Positions 20,204-29,089 of a stretch of 64,000 nt of DNA are shown here, in pieces. A program made the translations under genes and the position numbers. Origin of the DNA: Isoptericola chiayiensis (GTDB lineage Bacteria; Actinomycetota; Actinomycetes; Actinomycetales; Cellulomonadaceae). Location of the stretch: contig NZ_JABEZT010000001.1 in NCBI RefSeq assembly GCF_013149805.1, positions 62,001-126,000 of the forward strand, written 5' to 3'. Position 1 is the first letter of the stretch; each line of letters starts with the position of its first letter. The notes under the pieces were generated by a model. The model was not told the origin of the DNA. It did no database searches and was given only the letters and a program-made list of their open reading frames with translations.

Positions 20204-21220
20204 TCAGACGAGCCGGGCCCTCGTGGTGCCTCGCGGACGCAGCGTGGGGGTCGAGTCGAGATGGCTGCCGCCCCGCTCACCCGCGATGCGCTCGAACAAC
20301 CGCCGCGCCACGTGGGCACCGAACCCGGTCACGTCGTGGCTGAGCGCGGAGAGGGCGGGGAACGTCGCCTGGCAGAGCGGTGAGTCGTCCCAGGCGATGA
20401 TCGACAGGTCGTCGGGGACCCGCAGGCCCAGCTCGGCGGCCACACCCATGGCCGCGAGCGCCATCACGTCGTTGTCGAAGACGATCGCGGAAGGCGGCTC
20501 GTGCGACGTCAGGAGCCTCCGCGTCGCGGAGGCTCCTGATCCCGTGGTGTAGTCGGTCCCGGCGATCTCGCCCTCGAGGCCGACGCGCGTCATCTCCTCG
20601 GCGAAGGCGACGTCACGGATGAAGGTGTGCCCGAGCTCGGGAAGACCGCTCACCCGGGCGATCCGCCGGTGCCCGGCGGAGTACAGGTAGCGCACCGACT
20701 CCCGCACGGCCGCGGCGTCGTCGGTCCACACGTTGGTCAGCCCGCCGGCCAGGGCGGGGTCCCCGACGACGACGGCGGGCAGGGCGTCGGGCTCGCCGAG
20801 GAGCGCGACCCGTGGGTCGTCGTGCCGCGGGTCGACGACGACGACCCCGTCGACCCGCCGTGCGGCACGCCACCGTCGGTACGTCCGCAGCTCGGCCTCG
20901 ATGTCGGGCACCACCTGCAGGAGCAGGGCGAAGGACCGCGGAGCCAGCTCGGACTCGATCCCCGCGATGAACTGCATGTAGAAGGACTCCACACCGAGCG
21001 TGCTCGGGTGGCGTGCGAGGACGAGGCCGATCGTCTGGGTGCTGGCCCCCGTCAACGACCGGGCCGCCGGGCTGGGTTCCCACCCCAGCTCCTCGGCGAT
21101 CGCGAGGATCCGGTCCCGGGTCGCCCGCGACACGCCCGGTCGGCCGTTGAGCGCGTACGAGACCGCTCCGGTCGACACCCCGGCCTCCCGCGCGATGTCC
21201 GCGATGGTGATCCGCTGCAC
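20204..21220 (-). CDS. LacI-family repressor of the mannan locus
   Basis: This 338-residue regulator has an N-terminal helix-turn-helix (ITIADIAREAGVSTGAVSYA, residues 4-23) and a hinge helix with Leu (PAARSL). That Leu usually intercalates at a central CG step, as in the operators nearby. The remainder is the periplasmic-binding-protein-like sensor domain, with VDGVVVVDPR, AIVFDNDVMALAAMG and LSIIAWDDSPLCQ. The last is the usual C-lobe ligand-contact segment. GTG at 21220 is chosen because AGGAGG lies four bases upstream. The ligand is probably a manno-oligosaccharide or mannose, by context only. A TACGCT box at 21258-21263 may be its -10. Confidence 0.88.
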   Translation of the reverse strand: MQRITIADIAREAGVSTGAVSYALNGRPGVSRATRDRILAIAEELGWEPSPAARSLTGASTQTIGLVLARHPSTLGVESFYMQFIAGIESELAPRSFALLLQVVPDIEAELRTYRRWRAARRVDGVVVVDPRHDDPRVALLGEPDALPAVVVGDPALAGGLTNVWTDDAAAVRESVRYLYSAGHRRIARVSGLPELGHTFIRDVAFAEEMTRVGLEGEIAGTDYTTGSGASATRRLLTSHEPPSAIVFDNDVMALAAMGVAAELGLRVPDDLSIIAWDDSPLCQATFPALSALSHDVTGFGAHVARRLFERIAGERGGSHLDSTPTLRPRGTTRARLV

Positions 21221-21342
21221 CCGACCTCCTGGTCCGCTCCGCCTCGTGACCGTCCGAGCGTAGCCGTCGCACGCCCCCGCGGCCGCCGGTCACGGCCGGG
21301 GTCGCGCCGGCACGCCGCGGGCGCTCGTGCCGCGTGCCCGGC

Positions 21343-22260
21343 TCAGGTGCGCGGCAGGCCGAGCTCGCCCCGGCGCGGCGGGTCGGCGCCGGGCCGGGAG
21401 ACGGTCACCGCGGCCGCACGTGCGGCGTGCCCGCAGACGGCGCCGAGGTCGGAGTCCGTCGCGGCCCCGATCCGCTCGGCGGTGTCCAGGCCGAGCGCGA
21501 GCAGGCCGTCGATCAGTCCGCCCATGTAGGTGTCACCCGCGCCGACGGTGTCGACCACCGTCACGGAGGGCACGGGGACGCGGGCGACCGGCACGCCGTC
21601 GCGCAGCACGACCGACCCGTCGCCGCCGGCCGTCATGACGACCAGGGCGGGGCCGGAACGCGACCAGCGCGACGCCATCTCCTCCGGTGCGGTGCCGGGT
21701 GCGAGCCAGGCGAGGTCCTCGTCGCTGACCTTGACGACGCCGACCGACGCGACGATCTCCTCGACGCGCGGCCGGACGACGTCGGGGTCGGGCGTGATGG
21801 TGGGACGCACGTTCGGGTCGTAGGTGACCAGTCCGGACGCCGAGCGCACGGCCTCCAGCACCGTCGTCCCGCCGGGTTCGAGCACGGCGGCGATCGAGCC
21901 GACGTGCAGCACCGCGGCGGCGGGCACCTCGGCGCCGCGCAGGTCCCAGTCGAGGTCGAACTCGTACTCGGCGGAGCCGTCGGCGTCGAGCCGTGCCAGC
22001 GCCGTCGAGGTGCGGGTCGCCGGGCAGGACAGCACCTCGACGTCGGACTCCTCCAGCCAGGCACGCACCCGGCGGCCCCGTTCGTCGTCGCCGAGACGGG
22101 TGAGCAACCGGGGCCCGCGACCGAGCCGGCCGAGGGTGAGCGCGACGTTCGCCGGGCTGCCCCCGGGCAGCTCCTGCGTGCTTCCGTCGACCCGGCGGAC
22201 GATGTCGACGAGTGCCTCGCCGACGACGGTGACCCCGACGGCGGGGAGCGCGGCGCTCAT
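21343..22260 (-). CDS. PfkB-family sugar kinase, probable fructokinase
   Basis: This 305-residue ribokinase-family kinase begins with VTVVGEALVDIVRR and GGSPANVALTLGRLG (about 35). It carries the family signature DTVGAGDTYMGGLIDGL near residue 245, with the catalytic Asp in GAGD. LVTYDPNVRPTI is the fructokinase-type version of the DxNxR motif. The ATG overlaps the stop of the isomerase gene (ATGA), so the two are translated together. With the isomerase it would take mannose through fructose to fructose-6-phosphate. Other PfkB substrates cannot be excluded from sequence alone. Confidence 0.85.
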   Translation of the reverse strand: MSAALPAVGVTVVGEALVDIVRRVDGSTQELPGGSPANVALTLGRLGRGPRLLTRLGDDERGRRVRAWLEESDVEVLSCPATRTSTALARLDADGSAEYEFDLDWDLRGAEVPAAAVLHVGSIAAVLEPGGTTVLEAVRSASGLVTYDPNVRPTITPDPDVVRPRVEEIVASVGVVKVSDEDLAWLAPGTAPEEMASRWSRSGPALVVMTAGGDGSVVLRDGVPVARVPVPSVTVVDTVGAGDTYMGGLIDGLLALGLDTAERIGAATDSDLGAVCGHAARAAAVTVSRPGADPPRRGELGLPRT

Positions 22261-23504
22261 GCGTCGGTCCTCGTCGGGACGAGACCGTCGCGCACCGCCA
22301 CGGCCAGCCCCGGCGACAGCGGGGCGACGGGGAGCAGCGTGGCCTGGACCGCGTGGTAGAGGTCCGGCTTGCCGGGCCACACCGTGTCGGTCGGCGTGTT
22401 GGTGGCGTCCAGCTGGTGGTGCCACGACCCTCGCTCGGTGTCGACGAAGGCGGTCGCGACGTGGTCCCACCAGGTGGCGTAGGAGCGGGCGTAGTCCTCG
22501 TCGCCGGTCCGGGCGTGCAGCACCGCCGCGGCGGCGGTCGCCTCGGCGGGCACCCAGTGCATCCGGTCGCGGACCACGGGGGCACCCGTCCAGTCGGTGG
22601 TGTAGACGAACCCCTCGCGGCCGTCGACCGCCCAGCCGTCGGCCGCGGCGCGGGCGAAGAGGGCTCGTGCAGCCGTCAGCAGGTCCTCCGCTCCGGTGCT
22701 CGCCTCCAGGTGCACGAGCAGGCGGGACCACTCGAAGCCGTGCCCCACGGTCGCGCCGTACGGCTTGAACGGGTCGTCGGGGCGCTGGCGGTTGAGGTCG
22801 AGGTCGGCGGTCCAGGTCGCGTCGTAGTGCTCCGGGATGCGCCAGTCGTGGGCCCGGGCCTCCGTCACCACGCGGCGGGCGACCCGCAGCGCCCGGTCGC
22901 GCCAGGCGACGTCGCCGGTGAGGTCGCCGGCCGCCAGCATCGCCTCGACGGCGTGCATGTTGCCGTTGACACCGCGGTAGGGGTCGAGTTCCGCGAACGT
23001 CCGGTCGTACGCGTCGACGCACATCCCGGCCGCGTCGTCCCAGAAACGCTCGAGGAACGTCGTGGTCGCCTCGTCGAAGAGCTCGGTGGCGCCGTCGAGG
23101 CCGGCGGCGACGGCCGTCGAGGCGGCCAGCACCACGAAGGCGTGCTGGTAGCACTGCTTGTCGCCGTCCTGGACCGTCCCGTCCCGGGCGACCCTGGCGA
23201 ACCACCCGCCGTGCTCCCGGTCGCGCAGCGGCGCCTGCGGGCCGAAGAGCCCGGCGAGCGCACCGCGAGCGACGTCCCGGGCGCCCGGGACGCCGAGCAG
23301 GGCGCCGAGGGAGTAGGTGTGCACGGTCCGGGCGGTGATCCAGGTCTCGATCCCGCGGTCGAGGTCGGGCCGGCCCTCGACGTCGAGCCAGCCGGCGCCG
23401 CCGCCGGGCAGCGCGGCGTGCCGACCGAAGTCGAGCAGTCGGAGGCGTTCGGTGCGCAACCAGGCGCGGTGTTCGGGGCTCGTGGTCCAGGCAGTCACGG
23501 TCAT
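22257..23504 (-). CDS. AGE-family isomerase, probable D-mannose isomerase
   Basis: This 415-residue protein has the (alpha/alpha)6 barrel of the N-acylglucosamine 2-epimerase family. Motifs match the mannose isomerase/YihS branch: HGFEWSRLLVHL (about 250), MHWVPAEATAAA (about 315), SWHHQLDATNTP and KPDLYHAVQATLLP near the C terminus. Mannobiose 2-epimerases of the same family would need a mannosylglucose phosphorylase (GH130), and none is seen here. The likely reaction is D-mannose to D-fructose, feeding the overlapping kinase. It is divergent from the GH5 gene and shares a LacI-type operator with it. Confidence 0.82.
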   Translation of the reverse strand: MTVTAWTTSPEHRAWLRTERLRLLDFGRHAALPGGGAGWLDVEGRPDLDRGIETWITARTVHTYSLGALLGVPGARDVARGALAGLFGPQAPLRDREHGGWFARVARDGTVQDGDKQCYQHAFVVLAASTAVAAGLDGATELFDEATTTFLERFWDDAAGMCVDAYDRTFAELDPYRGVNGNMHAVEAMLAAGDLTGDVAWRDRALRVARRVVTEARAHDWRIPEHYDATWTADLDLNRQRPDDPFKPYGATVGHGFEWSRLLVHLEASTGAEDLLTAARALFARAAADGWAVDGREGFVYTTDWTGAPVVRDRMHWVPAEATAAAAVLHARTGDEDYARSYATWWDHVATAFVDTERGSWHHQLDATNTPTDTVWPGKPDLYHAVQATLLPVAPLSPGLAVAVRDGLVPTRTDA

Positions 23505-23552
23505 CCTCGCTCCAGCAGGTCGATCTCAGGGTGGTCACCCTATCTGACAGCG

Positions 23553-23572
23553 TTGACATTAAACGCTTAATG
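23553..23572. promoter_or_regulatory. Divergent operator (TTAAACGCTTAA) with TTGACA box
   Basis: The 16-bp palindrome CATTAAACGCTTAATG (23557-23572) lies between the divergent isomerase and GH5 genes. A plus-strand TTGACA (23553-23558) overlaps its left edge and could be the -35 of the GH5 gene; the matching -10 position (23576-23581) is poor. On the minus strand a TAGGGT near 23536-23541 could serve the isomerase gene. The operator core differs from the importer operator at one position. Confidence 0.65.
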
Positions 23573-23630
23573 TAGTCCACTGGCAGCCGGCCGCACCGCC
23601 GCGGCCACCACCACCACAGGGAGGACGACG

Positions 23631-25676
23631 ATGCACCCTGGTCGACGACGACGCGCGCCGGTCGGCTCAGCAGCCGTGGCCGCCGCAGCACTGGTCCTGG
23701 CCGCAGCAGTACCGGCCGAGGCCGGCCCGACGCACGACACCGGCCCGACGCGCGACACCGGCTTCGTGCAGACGCAAGGACACCGCCTGGTCCTGGACGG
23801 CGAACCCTACGAGTTCGCCGGGACCAACAACTACTACCTGGGCTACAAGTCCGCGCAGATGGCCGAGGCGGTCCTCGACGACGCCGCCGAGGCCGGGTTC
23901 GACGTCGTCCGGACCTGGGGGTTCCAGGACTACCAGAACCCCGACGGTTCCGGATCCGTCCATCAGAACTTCGAAGGCGTCTGGTACCAGGCCTGGGACG
24001 AGGAGGCCGGCCGACCCGTCGTCAACACCGGGGCAGACGGGCTCGAGCGCCTCGACCACGTCGTCGCCGCGGCGTCCGAGCGGGGACTGCGGCTCGTCAT
24101 CCCCTTCACCAACAACTGGAACGCGTTCGGCGGCATGGACCAGTACGTCCGGTGGGCCGGCGCCGACGAGCACGCCGACTTCTACACCGACCCCCGCATC
24201 CGCACCTGGTTCAAGGAGTGGATCAGCACCCTGCTGAACCGGGTCAACACGGTGACCGGGGTCGCGTACAAGGACGACCCCACGATCATGGCCTGGGAGC
24301 TCGCCAACGAGCCACGGTGCACCAGCGCCGGCGCCTACCCCGACGGGGACTGCGACACCCGGACCATCACCACCTGGGCCGCCGAGATGAGCGCCCACGT
24401 CAAGTCCGTCGACGACAACCACCTGCTCACCGCCGGCGACGAGGGGTTCTTCTGCCGTGACGAGGCGCGGCGCGTCATGGACGACCGCTACGGAGCCTCC
24501 GGGTACGGCCCGGACTTCGGGGAGGACTGCGCCGAGGGCGTCGACACCGTCGCCCTGGCCTCGCTGGACGACATCGACATGATGTCGATGCACCTGTACC
24601 CGGACCACTGGAAGACGACACCGGAGTGGGGTTCGGGCTGGATCGCGGAGCACGCCAAGGCGTCCCTGCGGATCGGCAAACCTGTCTACCTCGGCGAGTT
24701 CGGGATCACCGACGAGGCCACCCGCATGCCGGTCTACCACGAGTGGTTGCAGGACGTCCGGCGCTGGGGCGTCGACGGCGCGCTGTACTGGATCCTGTCG
24801 GCCGAGCAGGACGACGGGACGCTCTACGCCGACTACGACGGGTTCACGGTCTACTGTCCCTCGCCCGTGTGCGAGCTGGTCTCGACCCACGCCCGGCTGG
24901 TACCGCGACCGGACCGGTGGTCCGTCCCGCACCCGATCGCCGACCACGACGAGGTCGTCCTCGAGTCGGGGCGCTCGACCACCGTCGACGTCCTGGCGAA
25001 CGACGTCGCCCTCCTCACCTCCGTCCGGGCCCGGACGCTGACGCTGTCCGACGCCGAGGGGGCTCGGGACCACGTCACGATCGACGGGGTGACGGCACGC
25101 ATCACGGCGGACTGGACCGTCGAGGTCACCGCCGCGGACGACTTCACCGGCACCGTCACGATTCCCTACGCGGTCCAGGACCGGCTGCGACGCACCACCT
25201 CGGCCGACCTGACCGTCGTCGTCAAGCCACCGCCTGGAGCCGCCGAGGTCGTCGAGTCCTGGGAGACGGGCACCGCGGGCTGGGTCCCCGCCGACTGGCA
25301 GTCCGCCCCCGGAACCGTGGCCGGTTCCGAGACGTGGTCGAGCCACGGCGAGCGCTCGCTAGAGATCGTCTCGAACGGCGCCTGGTTCGGCTCCCCGCAG
25401 CTCGACCCACCCCTCGACCTGACGGACCGCACCGCGCTGGAGATCGACGTCCGGACCGGACCGGACGGCACGTCCGTCGCCCTCGCGGTGCGGACAGGTT
25501 CCGACTGGACCTGGTGCCAGTCACCCTTCGAATGGATCGAACCCGGTAGGACGGCCACCGTCGCCATCGACATCGAGGACCTGGGGTGTGCCCGGGAGGC
25601 TCTCGACGAGGTGCACGACATCCTCGTGTATCTCGACGCCGGCACGTTCGCCGTCGATCGGCTCACCCTGATCTGA
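23631..25676 (+). CDS. Secreted GH5 endo-beta-1,4-mannanase with accessory domains
   Basis: This 681-residue protein starts with a basic signal peptide (cleavage probably after AEA near residue 32). The catalytic domain (about 45-420) resembles GH5 subfamily 7 mannanases: FAGTNNYYLGY, VVRTWGFQD, WELANEPRC with acid/base Glu227, MSMHLYPDHW and VYLGEFGI with nucleophile Glu356. Residues about 435-530 look like a cadherin/Ig-like domain (TVDVLANDV). The last 150 residues start with VVESWETGTAGWVP and look like a beta-sandwich carbohydrate-binding module, perhaps CBM27-like, which is uncertain. It would cut mannan outside the cell. No sortase or S-layer motif is seen. Confidence 0.87.
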   Translation: MHPGRRRRAPVGSAAVAAAALVLAAAVPAEAGPTHDTGPTRDTGFVQTQGHRLVLDGEPYEFAGTNNYYLGYKSAQMAEAVLDDAAEAGFDVVRTWGFQDYQNPDGSGSVHQNFEGVWYQAWDEEAGRPVVNTGADGLERLDHVVAAASERGLRLVIPFTNNWNAFGGMDQYVRWAGADEHADFYTDPRIRTWFKEWISTLLNRVNTVTGVAYKDDPTIMAWELANEPRCTSAGAYPDGDCDTRTITTWAAEMSAHVKSVDDNHLLTAGDEGFFCRDEARRVMDDRYGASGYGPDFGEDCAEGVDTVALASLDDIDMMSMHLYPDHWKTTPEWGSGWIAEHAKASLRIGKPVYLGEFGITDEATRMPVYHEWLQDVRRWGVDGALYWILSAEQDDGTLYADYDGFTVYCPSPVCELVSTHARLVPRPDRWSVPHPIADHDEVVLESGRSTTVDVLANDVALLTSVRARTLTLSDAEGARDHVTIDGVTARITADWTVEVTAADDFTGTVTIPYAVQDRLRRTTSADLTVVVKPPPGAAEVVESWETGTAGWVPADWQSAPGTVAGSETWSSHGERSLEIVSNGAWFGSPQLDPPLDLTDRTALEIDVRTGPDGTSVALAVRTGSDWTWCQSPFEWIEPGRTATVAIDIEDLGCAREALDEVHDILVYLDAGTFAVDRLTLI

Positions 25677-25685
25677 TCCCGCCCG

Positions 25686-25718
25686 GCGGCCGGTGCCACC
25701 TGCAGCGGCACCGGCCGC
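25686..25718 (+). terminator. Terminator hairpin after the GH5 mannanase
   Basis: A perfect 12-bp stem (25686-25697 with 25707-25718) with a 9-nt loop begins 10 bp after the mannanase stop. It lies just before the -10 box of the next gene, so it separates the two transcription units. No T tract follows. Confidence 0.7.
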
Positions 25719-25727
25719 CCCGACCGT

Positions 25728-25733
25728 TAACCT
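25728..25733 (+). promoter_or_regulatory. Candidate -10 box of leaderless lacI-type gene
   Basis: TAACCT fits TANNNT and ends seven bases before the ATG at 25741. The mRNA would start at the start codon, and no Shine-Dalgarno sequence is present. Confidence 0.55.
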
Positions 25734-25740
25734 GCCCTCC

Positions 25741-26757
25741 ATGACCTCGACCGACTCCCCCTCCGACCGCCGCGGCACCCGCGCCACGCTGGCCGACGTC
25801 GCACGCCTGGCCGGGGTCAGCGCCAAGACGGTGTCCCGCGTCGTGTCCGGCGAGCCCAACGTCGCCCCCGCCACCCGCGACGCCGTCCTCGAGGCCGCCG
25901 CCCGGCTGCGGTTCCGGCCCAACCGGCTCGCCGCCGGCCTGCGCGGCGGCGGGGTGTCCCGCACCGTCGGATTCGTCGTCGGCGACCTGGGCAACCCGTT
26001 CTACGCCGCCGTCGCGGCCGGCATGGAGCGCGAGCTCACCGCCCGCGGGCTCACCCTCGTCCTGGCCGCCACCGAGGACGACCCGGCGGCCGAACGCACC
26101 GCCGTCGACGCCCTGCTGGCCGAACGCGTCCGCGGCCTCGTCGTCGTCCCCATCGCCGGGGACAGCTCCCATCTCGCGCACGAGCAACGGCTCGGCACCC
26201 CTGTCGTCGCGCTCGACCGTCCGGCCCGCGGTCTCGAGGTCGACACGGTGGTCCTCGACAACGTGGGCGGAGCCCGCAGCGCCGTCGCGGCCCTCACTGC
26301 CGCCGGGCACCGGGACATCGCCTTCCTCGGCACTCCGGCCGAGCTCGTCACCCTGCGCGACCGGCTCGAGGGCTACCGCGCCGGACTCGCCGCGGCAGGG
26401 CTCGAGACGCCCTCTGCCTGGGAACGGCTCGGGGACCACGGCGACGCCGGGCTCGTCGACGTCGTCCGCGAGCTCGTCGACCGGCCGGACCCGCCCACCG
26501 CCGTCCTGGCCGCGAACAACCGGGCCAGCACCGCCGTCGTGCGCGCGCTCGGGCCCCGCCCCGACCCCGTCCTGGTCGGCTTCGACGACTTCGAGCTCGC
26601 CGACGCCCTCGGCATCAGCGTCGTCACCTACGACGCCGCACGACTCGGGCAGGAGGCGGCCCGCTGCGTCCTCGACCGGCTCGAGGAGCCCGACGCCCCG
26701 GCCCGCCGGACCGTCGTACCGACCACGCTCGTGCGACGCGGGCGCCTGTCCCGCTGA
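25741..26757 (+). CDS. LacI-family transcription regulator next to glgB
   Basis: This 338-residue regulator has the helix-turn-helix [20 protein letters not shown] near residues 14-33 and a hinge with Leu (NRLAAGLR). The sensor domain shows [26 protein letters not shown] and [14 protein letters not shown]. It faces glgB and lies next to the mannan genes, so its target could be either cluster. A perfect palindrome, ACACGCGTGT, lies between it and glgB. No copy of the TTAA-type operator is adjacent. ATG at 25741 sits seven bases after a TAACCT box. The ligand is unknown. Confidence 0.85.
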   Translation: MTSTDSPSDRRGTRATLADVARLAGVSAKTVSRVVSGEPNVAPATRDAVLEAAARLRFRPNRLAAGLRGGGVSRTVGFVVGDLGNPFYAAVAAGMERELTARGLTLVLAATEDDPAAERTAVDALLAERVRGLVVVPIAGDSSHLAHEQRLGTPVVALDRPARGLEVDTVVLDNVGGARSAVAALTAAGHRDIAFLGTPAELVTLRDRLEGYRAGLAAAGLETPSAWERLGDHGDAGLVDVVRELVDRPDPPTAVLAANNRASTAVVRALGPRPDPVLVGFDDFELADALGISVVTYDAARLGQEAARCVLDRLEEPDAPARRTVVPTTLVRRGRLSR

Positions 26758-26777
26758 ATCAGCAGCAGGCCCGCCGG

Positions 26778-26787
26778 ACACGCGTGT
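26778..26787. promoter_or_regulatory. Palindrome ACACGCGTGT upstream of glgB
   Basis: A perfect 10-bp palindrome with a CG centre lies in the 70-bp gap between the LacI-type gene and glgB, 41 bp before the glgB start. It has the form of a LacI-family half-site pair but occurs once, so its role is only a suggestion. Confidence 0.35.
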
Positions 26788-26827
26788 TCAGCACGCAGCC
26801 TCGCGCCGGGCGTGGAAGGGTGGCGGT

Positions 26828-29044
26828 ATGACGCCTGAGCCGCCCACCGTCGACCCGGAGCACCTCACCGCCGTCGCCCGCGGCACGGCCCACGACCCGC
26901 ACGCCGTGCTCGGCCCGCACCTGCTCGAGTCCGGACCGTGGGCCGCCGTGCGCGTGCTGCGCCCGCTCGCCGACGAGGTCGTCGTCCTCGGCGACGGCCC
27001 CGACGGACCCTGGGAACACGCGGCCCGGCACGAGGCGGCCGGCGTGTGGACCGCCGTCGTGCCCGTGCCGACGGACGACGACGGGACCCGCCACGCCCCC
27101 GACTACCGGGTGCGCACGCGGTACGGCGACGACGTGCACACCGGCGACGACCCGTACCGGTTCCTGCCGTCGCTCGGCGAGGTCGACCTGCACCTCGTGG
27201 GCGAGGGCCGCCACGAGCAGCTCTGGCGGGTGCTCGGCGCCAACCGCCACGTCTACCCCAGCGCGCTGGGCGACGTCGTCGGCACGAGCTTCGCCGTCTG
27301 GGCCCCGAACGCCCGCGGCGTCCGCCTCGTCGGGGACCACAACCGGTGGAGCGGGGTGCACCCGATGCGCTCCCTCGGCTCGAGCGGCGTGTGGGAGCTG
27401 TTCGTGCCCGACGTGGGCCCCGGCACCCGCTACAAGTACGAGGTCTGCGGACCGGACGGCATCTGGCGCGCCAAGGCCGACCCCATGGCCAAGGCCGCGG
27501 AGGTGCCCCCGGCGACGGCCTCCGTCGTCACCCACTCCGAGTACACCTGGGGCGACGACGCGTGGATGGCCCGTCGGCGTGAGGCCGACCCGCACGGCGG
27601 CCCGATGAGCGTCTACGAGGTCCACCTGGCCTCGTGGCGGCCGGGTCTCGGCTACCGCGAGCTCGCCGAGGAGCTCACCGCCTACGTCGTCGAGCAGGGC
27701 TTCACGCACGTCGAGCTCCTCCCGGTGGCCGAGCACCCGTTCGGCGGCTCGTGGGGCTACCAGGTCACGGGCTACTTCGCCCCCACCTCCCGGCTCGGCT
27801 CGCCCGACGACTTCCGCCACCTCGTCGACCGGCTGCACCAGGCCGGCGTCGGCGTGCTGCTCGACTGGGTGCCCGGCCACTTCCCCAAGGACGAGTTCGC
27901 GCTCGCGCGGTTCGACGGCACCCCGCTGTACGAGCACCCCGACCCGCGCCGCGGCGAGCAGCCCGACTGGGGCACCTACGTCTTCGACTTCGGCCGCCGC
28001 GAGGTGCGCAACTTCCTGGTCGCCAACGCGACCTACTGGCTCGAGGAGTTCCACGCCGACGGTCTGCGGGTCGACGCCGTCGCCTCGATGCTCTACCTCG
28101 ACTACTCCCGCAACGACGGCGAGTGGGTGCCCAACGTCCACGGCGGGCGCGAGAACCTCGAGGCGATCTCGTTCCTGCAGGAGGCCAACGCCACGGCCTA
28201 CCGGCGCAACCCCGGCACGATGATCATCGCCGAGGAGTCCACCGCCTACCCGGGGGTCACCCGGCCCACGAGCTCCGGCGGCCTCGGGTTCGGGCTGAAG
28301 TGGAACATGGGCTGGATGAACGACTCCCTCGAGTACGTGTCCCGCGACCCGATGTACCGCAGCCACCACCACGGCGAGCTGACGTTCTCGCTGGTCTACG
28401 CGTTCTCCGAGCAGTACGTGCTGCCCATCAGCCACGACGAGGTCGTGCACGGCAAGGGGTCGCTGCTGCGCAAGATGCCGGGCGACCGGTGGAAGCAGCT
28501 CGCGGGCGTGCGCTCGTTCCTGGCCTACCAGTGGACGCACCCGGGCAAGCAGCTGCTCTTCATGGGCTCCGAGATCGCCCAGGACGCCGAGTGGAACGAG
28601 GGTCGCGGCGTCGACTGGTGGCACCTCGACGACGCCGGTCACGCCGGGGTGCAGCGCACGGTGCGCGACCTCAACGCTCTGTACCGCGCGACGCCGGCGC
28701 TGTGGGAGCGGGACTTCGACGGCTCCGGCTTCGAGTGGATCGACGCCGACGACGCCGCCCGCAACGTGCTGTCCTACGTGCGTCGCGCCGCGGACGGCTC
28801 CCCCGTGGTGGTCGTCGTCAACTTCGCGGGCATCCCCTACGAGGGCTACCGGATCGGGCTGCCGGACGGGCGCACGTGGACCGAGGCCCTCAACACCGAC
28901 GCCCCCGAGTACGGGGGCTCCGGGGTGGTCAACACCGGACCCGTGCTCGCGGAGGACGTGCCGTGGCACGGGCGGGAGCACTCGGCCGCCCTGCGGGTCC
29001 CCCCGCTGGGCGCCCTGGTGCTCGTCCCGGCCACGGCCCCCTGA
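26828..29044 (+). CDS. glgB: 1,4-alpha-glucan branching enzyme
   Basis: GlgB (GH13_9) introduces alpha-1,6 branches into the glucan made by GlgE. The 738-residue protein has an N1 domain (about 1-110) as in other actinobacterial branching enzymes, a CBM48 domain (about 120-215, [20 protein letters not shown]) and a barrel. The nucleophile is Asp416 in [12 protein letters not shown] and the acid/base Glu469 in [24 protein letters not shown] is a signature of branching enzymes. ATG at 26828 follows an AAGGG by nine bases. GlgB normally lies near glgE, treS and mak; here the mannan genes separate them. Confidence 0.95.
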   Translation: MTPEPPTVDPEHLTAVARGTAHDPHAVLGPHLLESGPWAAVRVLRPLADEVVVLGDGPDGPWEHAARHEAAGVWTAVVPVPTDDDGTRHAPDYRVRTRYGDDVHTGDDPYRFLPSLGEVDLHLVGEGRHEQLWRVLGANRHVYPSALGDVVGTSFAVWAPNARGVRLVGDHNRWSGVHPMRSLGSSGVWELFVPDVGPGTRYKYEVCGPDGIWRAKADPMAKAAEVPPATASVVTHSEYTWGDDAWMARRREADPHGGPMSVYEVHLASWRPGLGYRELAEELTAYVVEQGFTHVELLPVAEHPFGGSWGYQVTGYFAPTSRLGSPDDFRHLVDRLHQAGVGVLLDWVPGHFPKDEFALARFDGTPLYEHPDPRRGEQPDWGTYVFDFGRREVRNFLVANATYWLEEFHADGLRVDAVASMLYLDYSRNDGEWVPNVHGGRENLEAISFLQEANATAYRRNPGTMIIAEESTAYPGVTRPTSSGGLGFGLKWNMGWMNDSLEYVSRDPMYRSHHHGELTFSLVYAFSEQYVLPISHDEVVHGKGSLLRKMPGDRWKQLAGVRSFLAYQWTHPGKQLLFMGSEIAQDAEWNEGRGVDWWHLDDAGHAGVQRTVRDLNALYRATPALWERDFDGSGFEWIDADDAARNVLSYVRRAADGSPVVVVVNFAGIPYEGYRIGLPDGRTWTEALNTDAPEYGGSGVVNTGPVLAEDVPWHGREHSAALRVPPLGALVLVPATAP

Positions 29045-29053
29045 GCCGCCCGG

Positions 29054-29075
29054 CCGGCACCCGACGCGGTGCCGG
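29054..29075. terminator. Bidirectional terminator between glgB and ybbN-like gene
   Basis: An 8-bp perfect stem (29054-29061 with 29068-29075) and 6-nt loop lie in the 45-bp gap between the two convergent stops. Confidence 0.6.
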
Positions 29076-29089
29076 TGCCTGCCGGTGCC

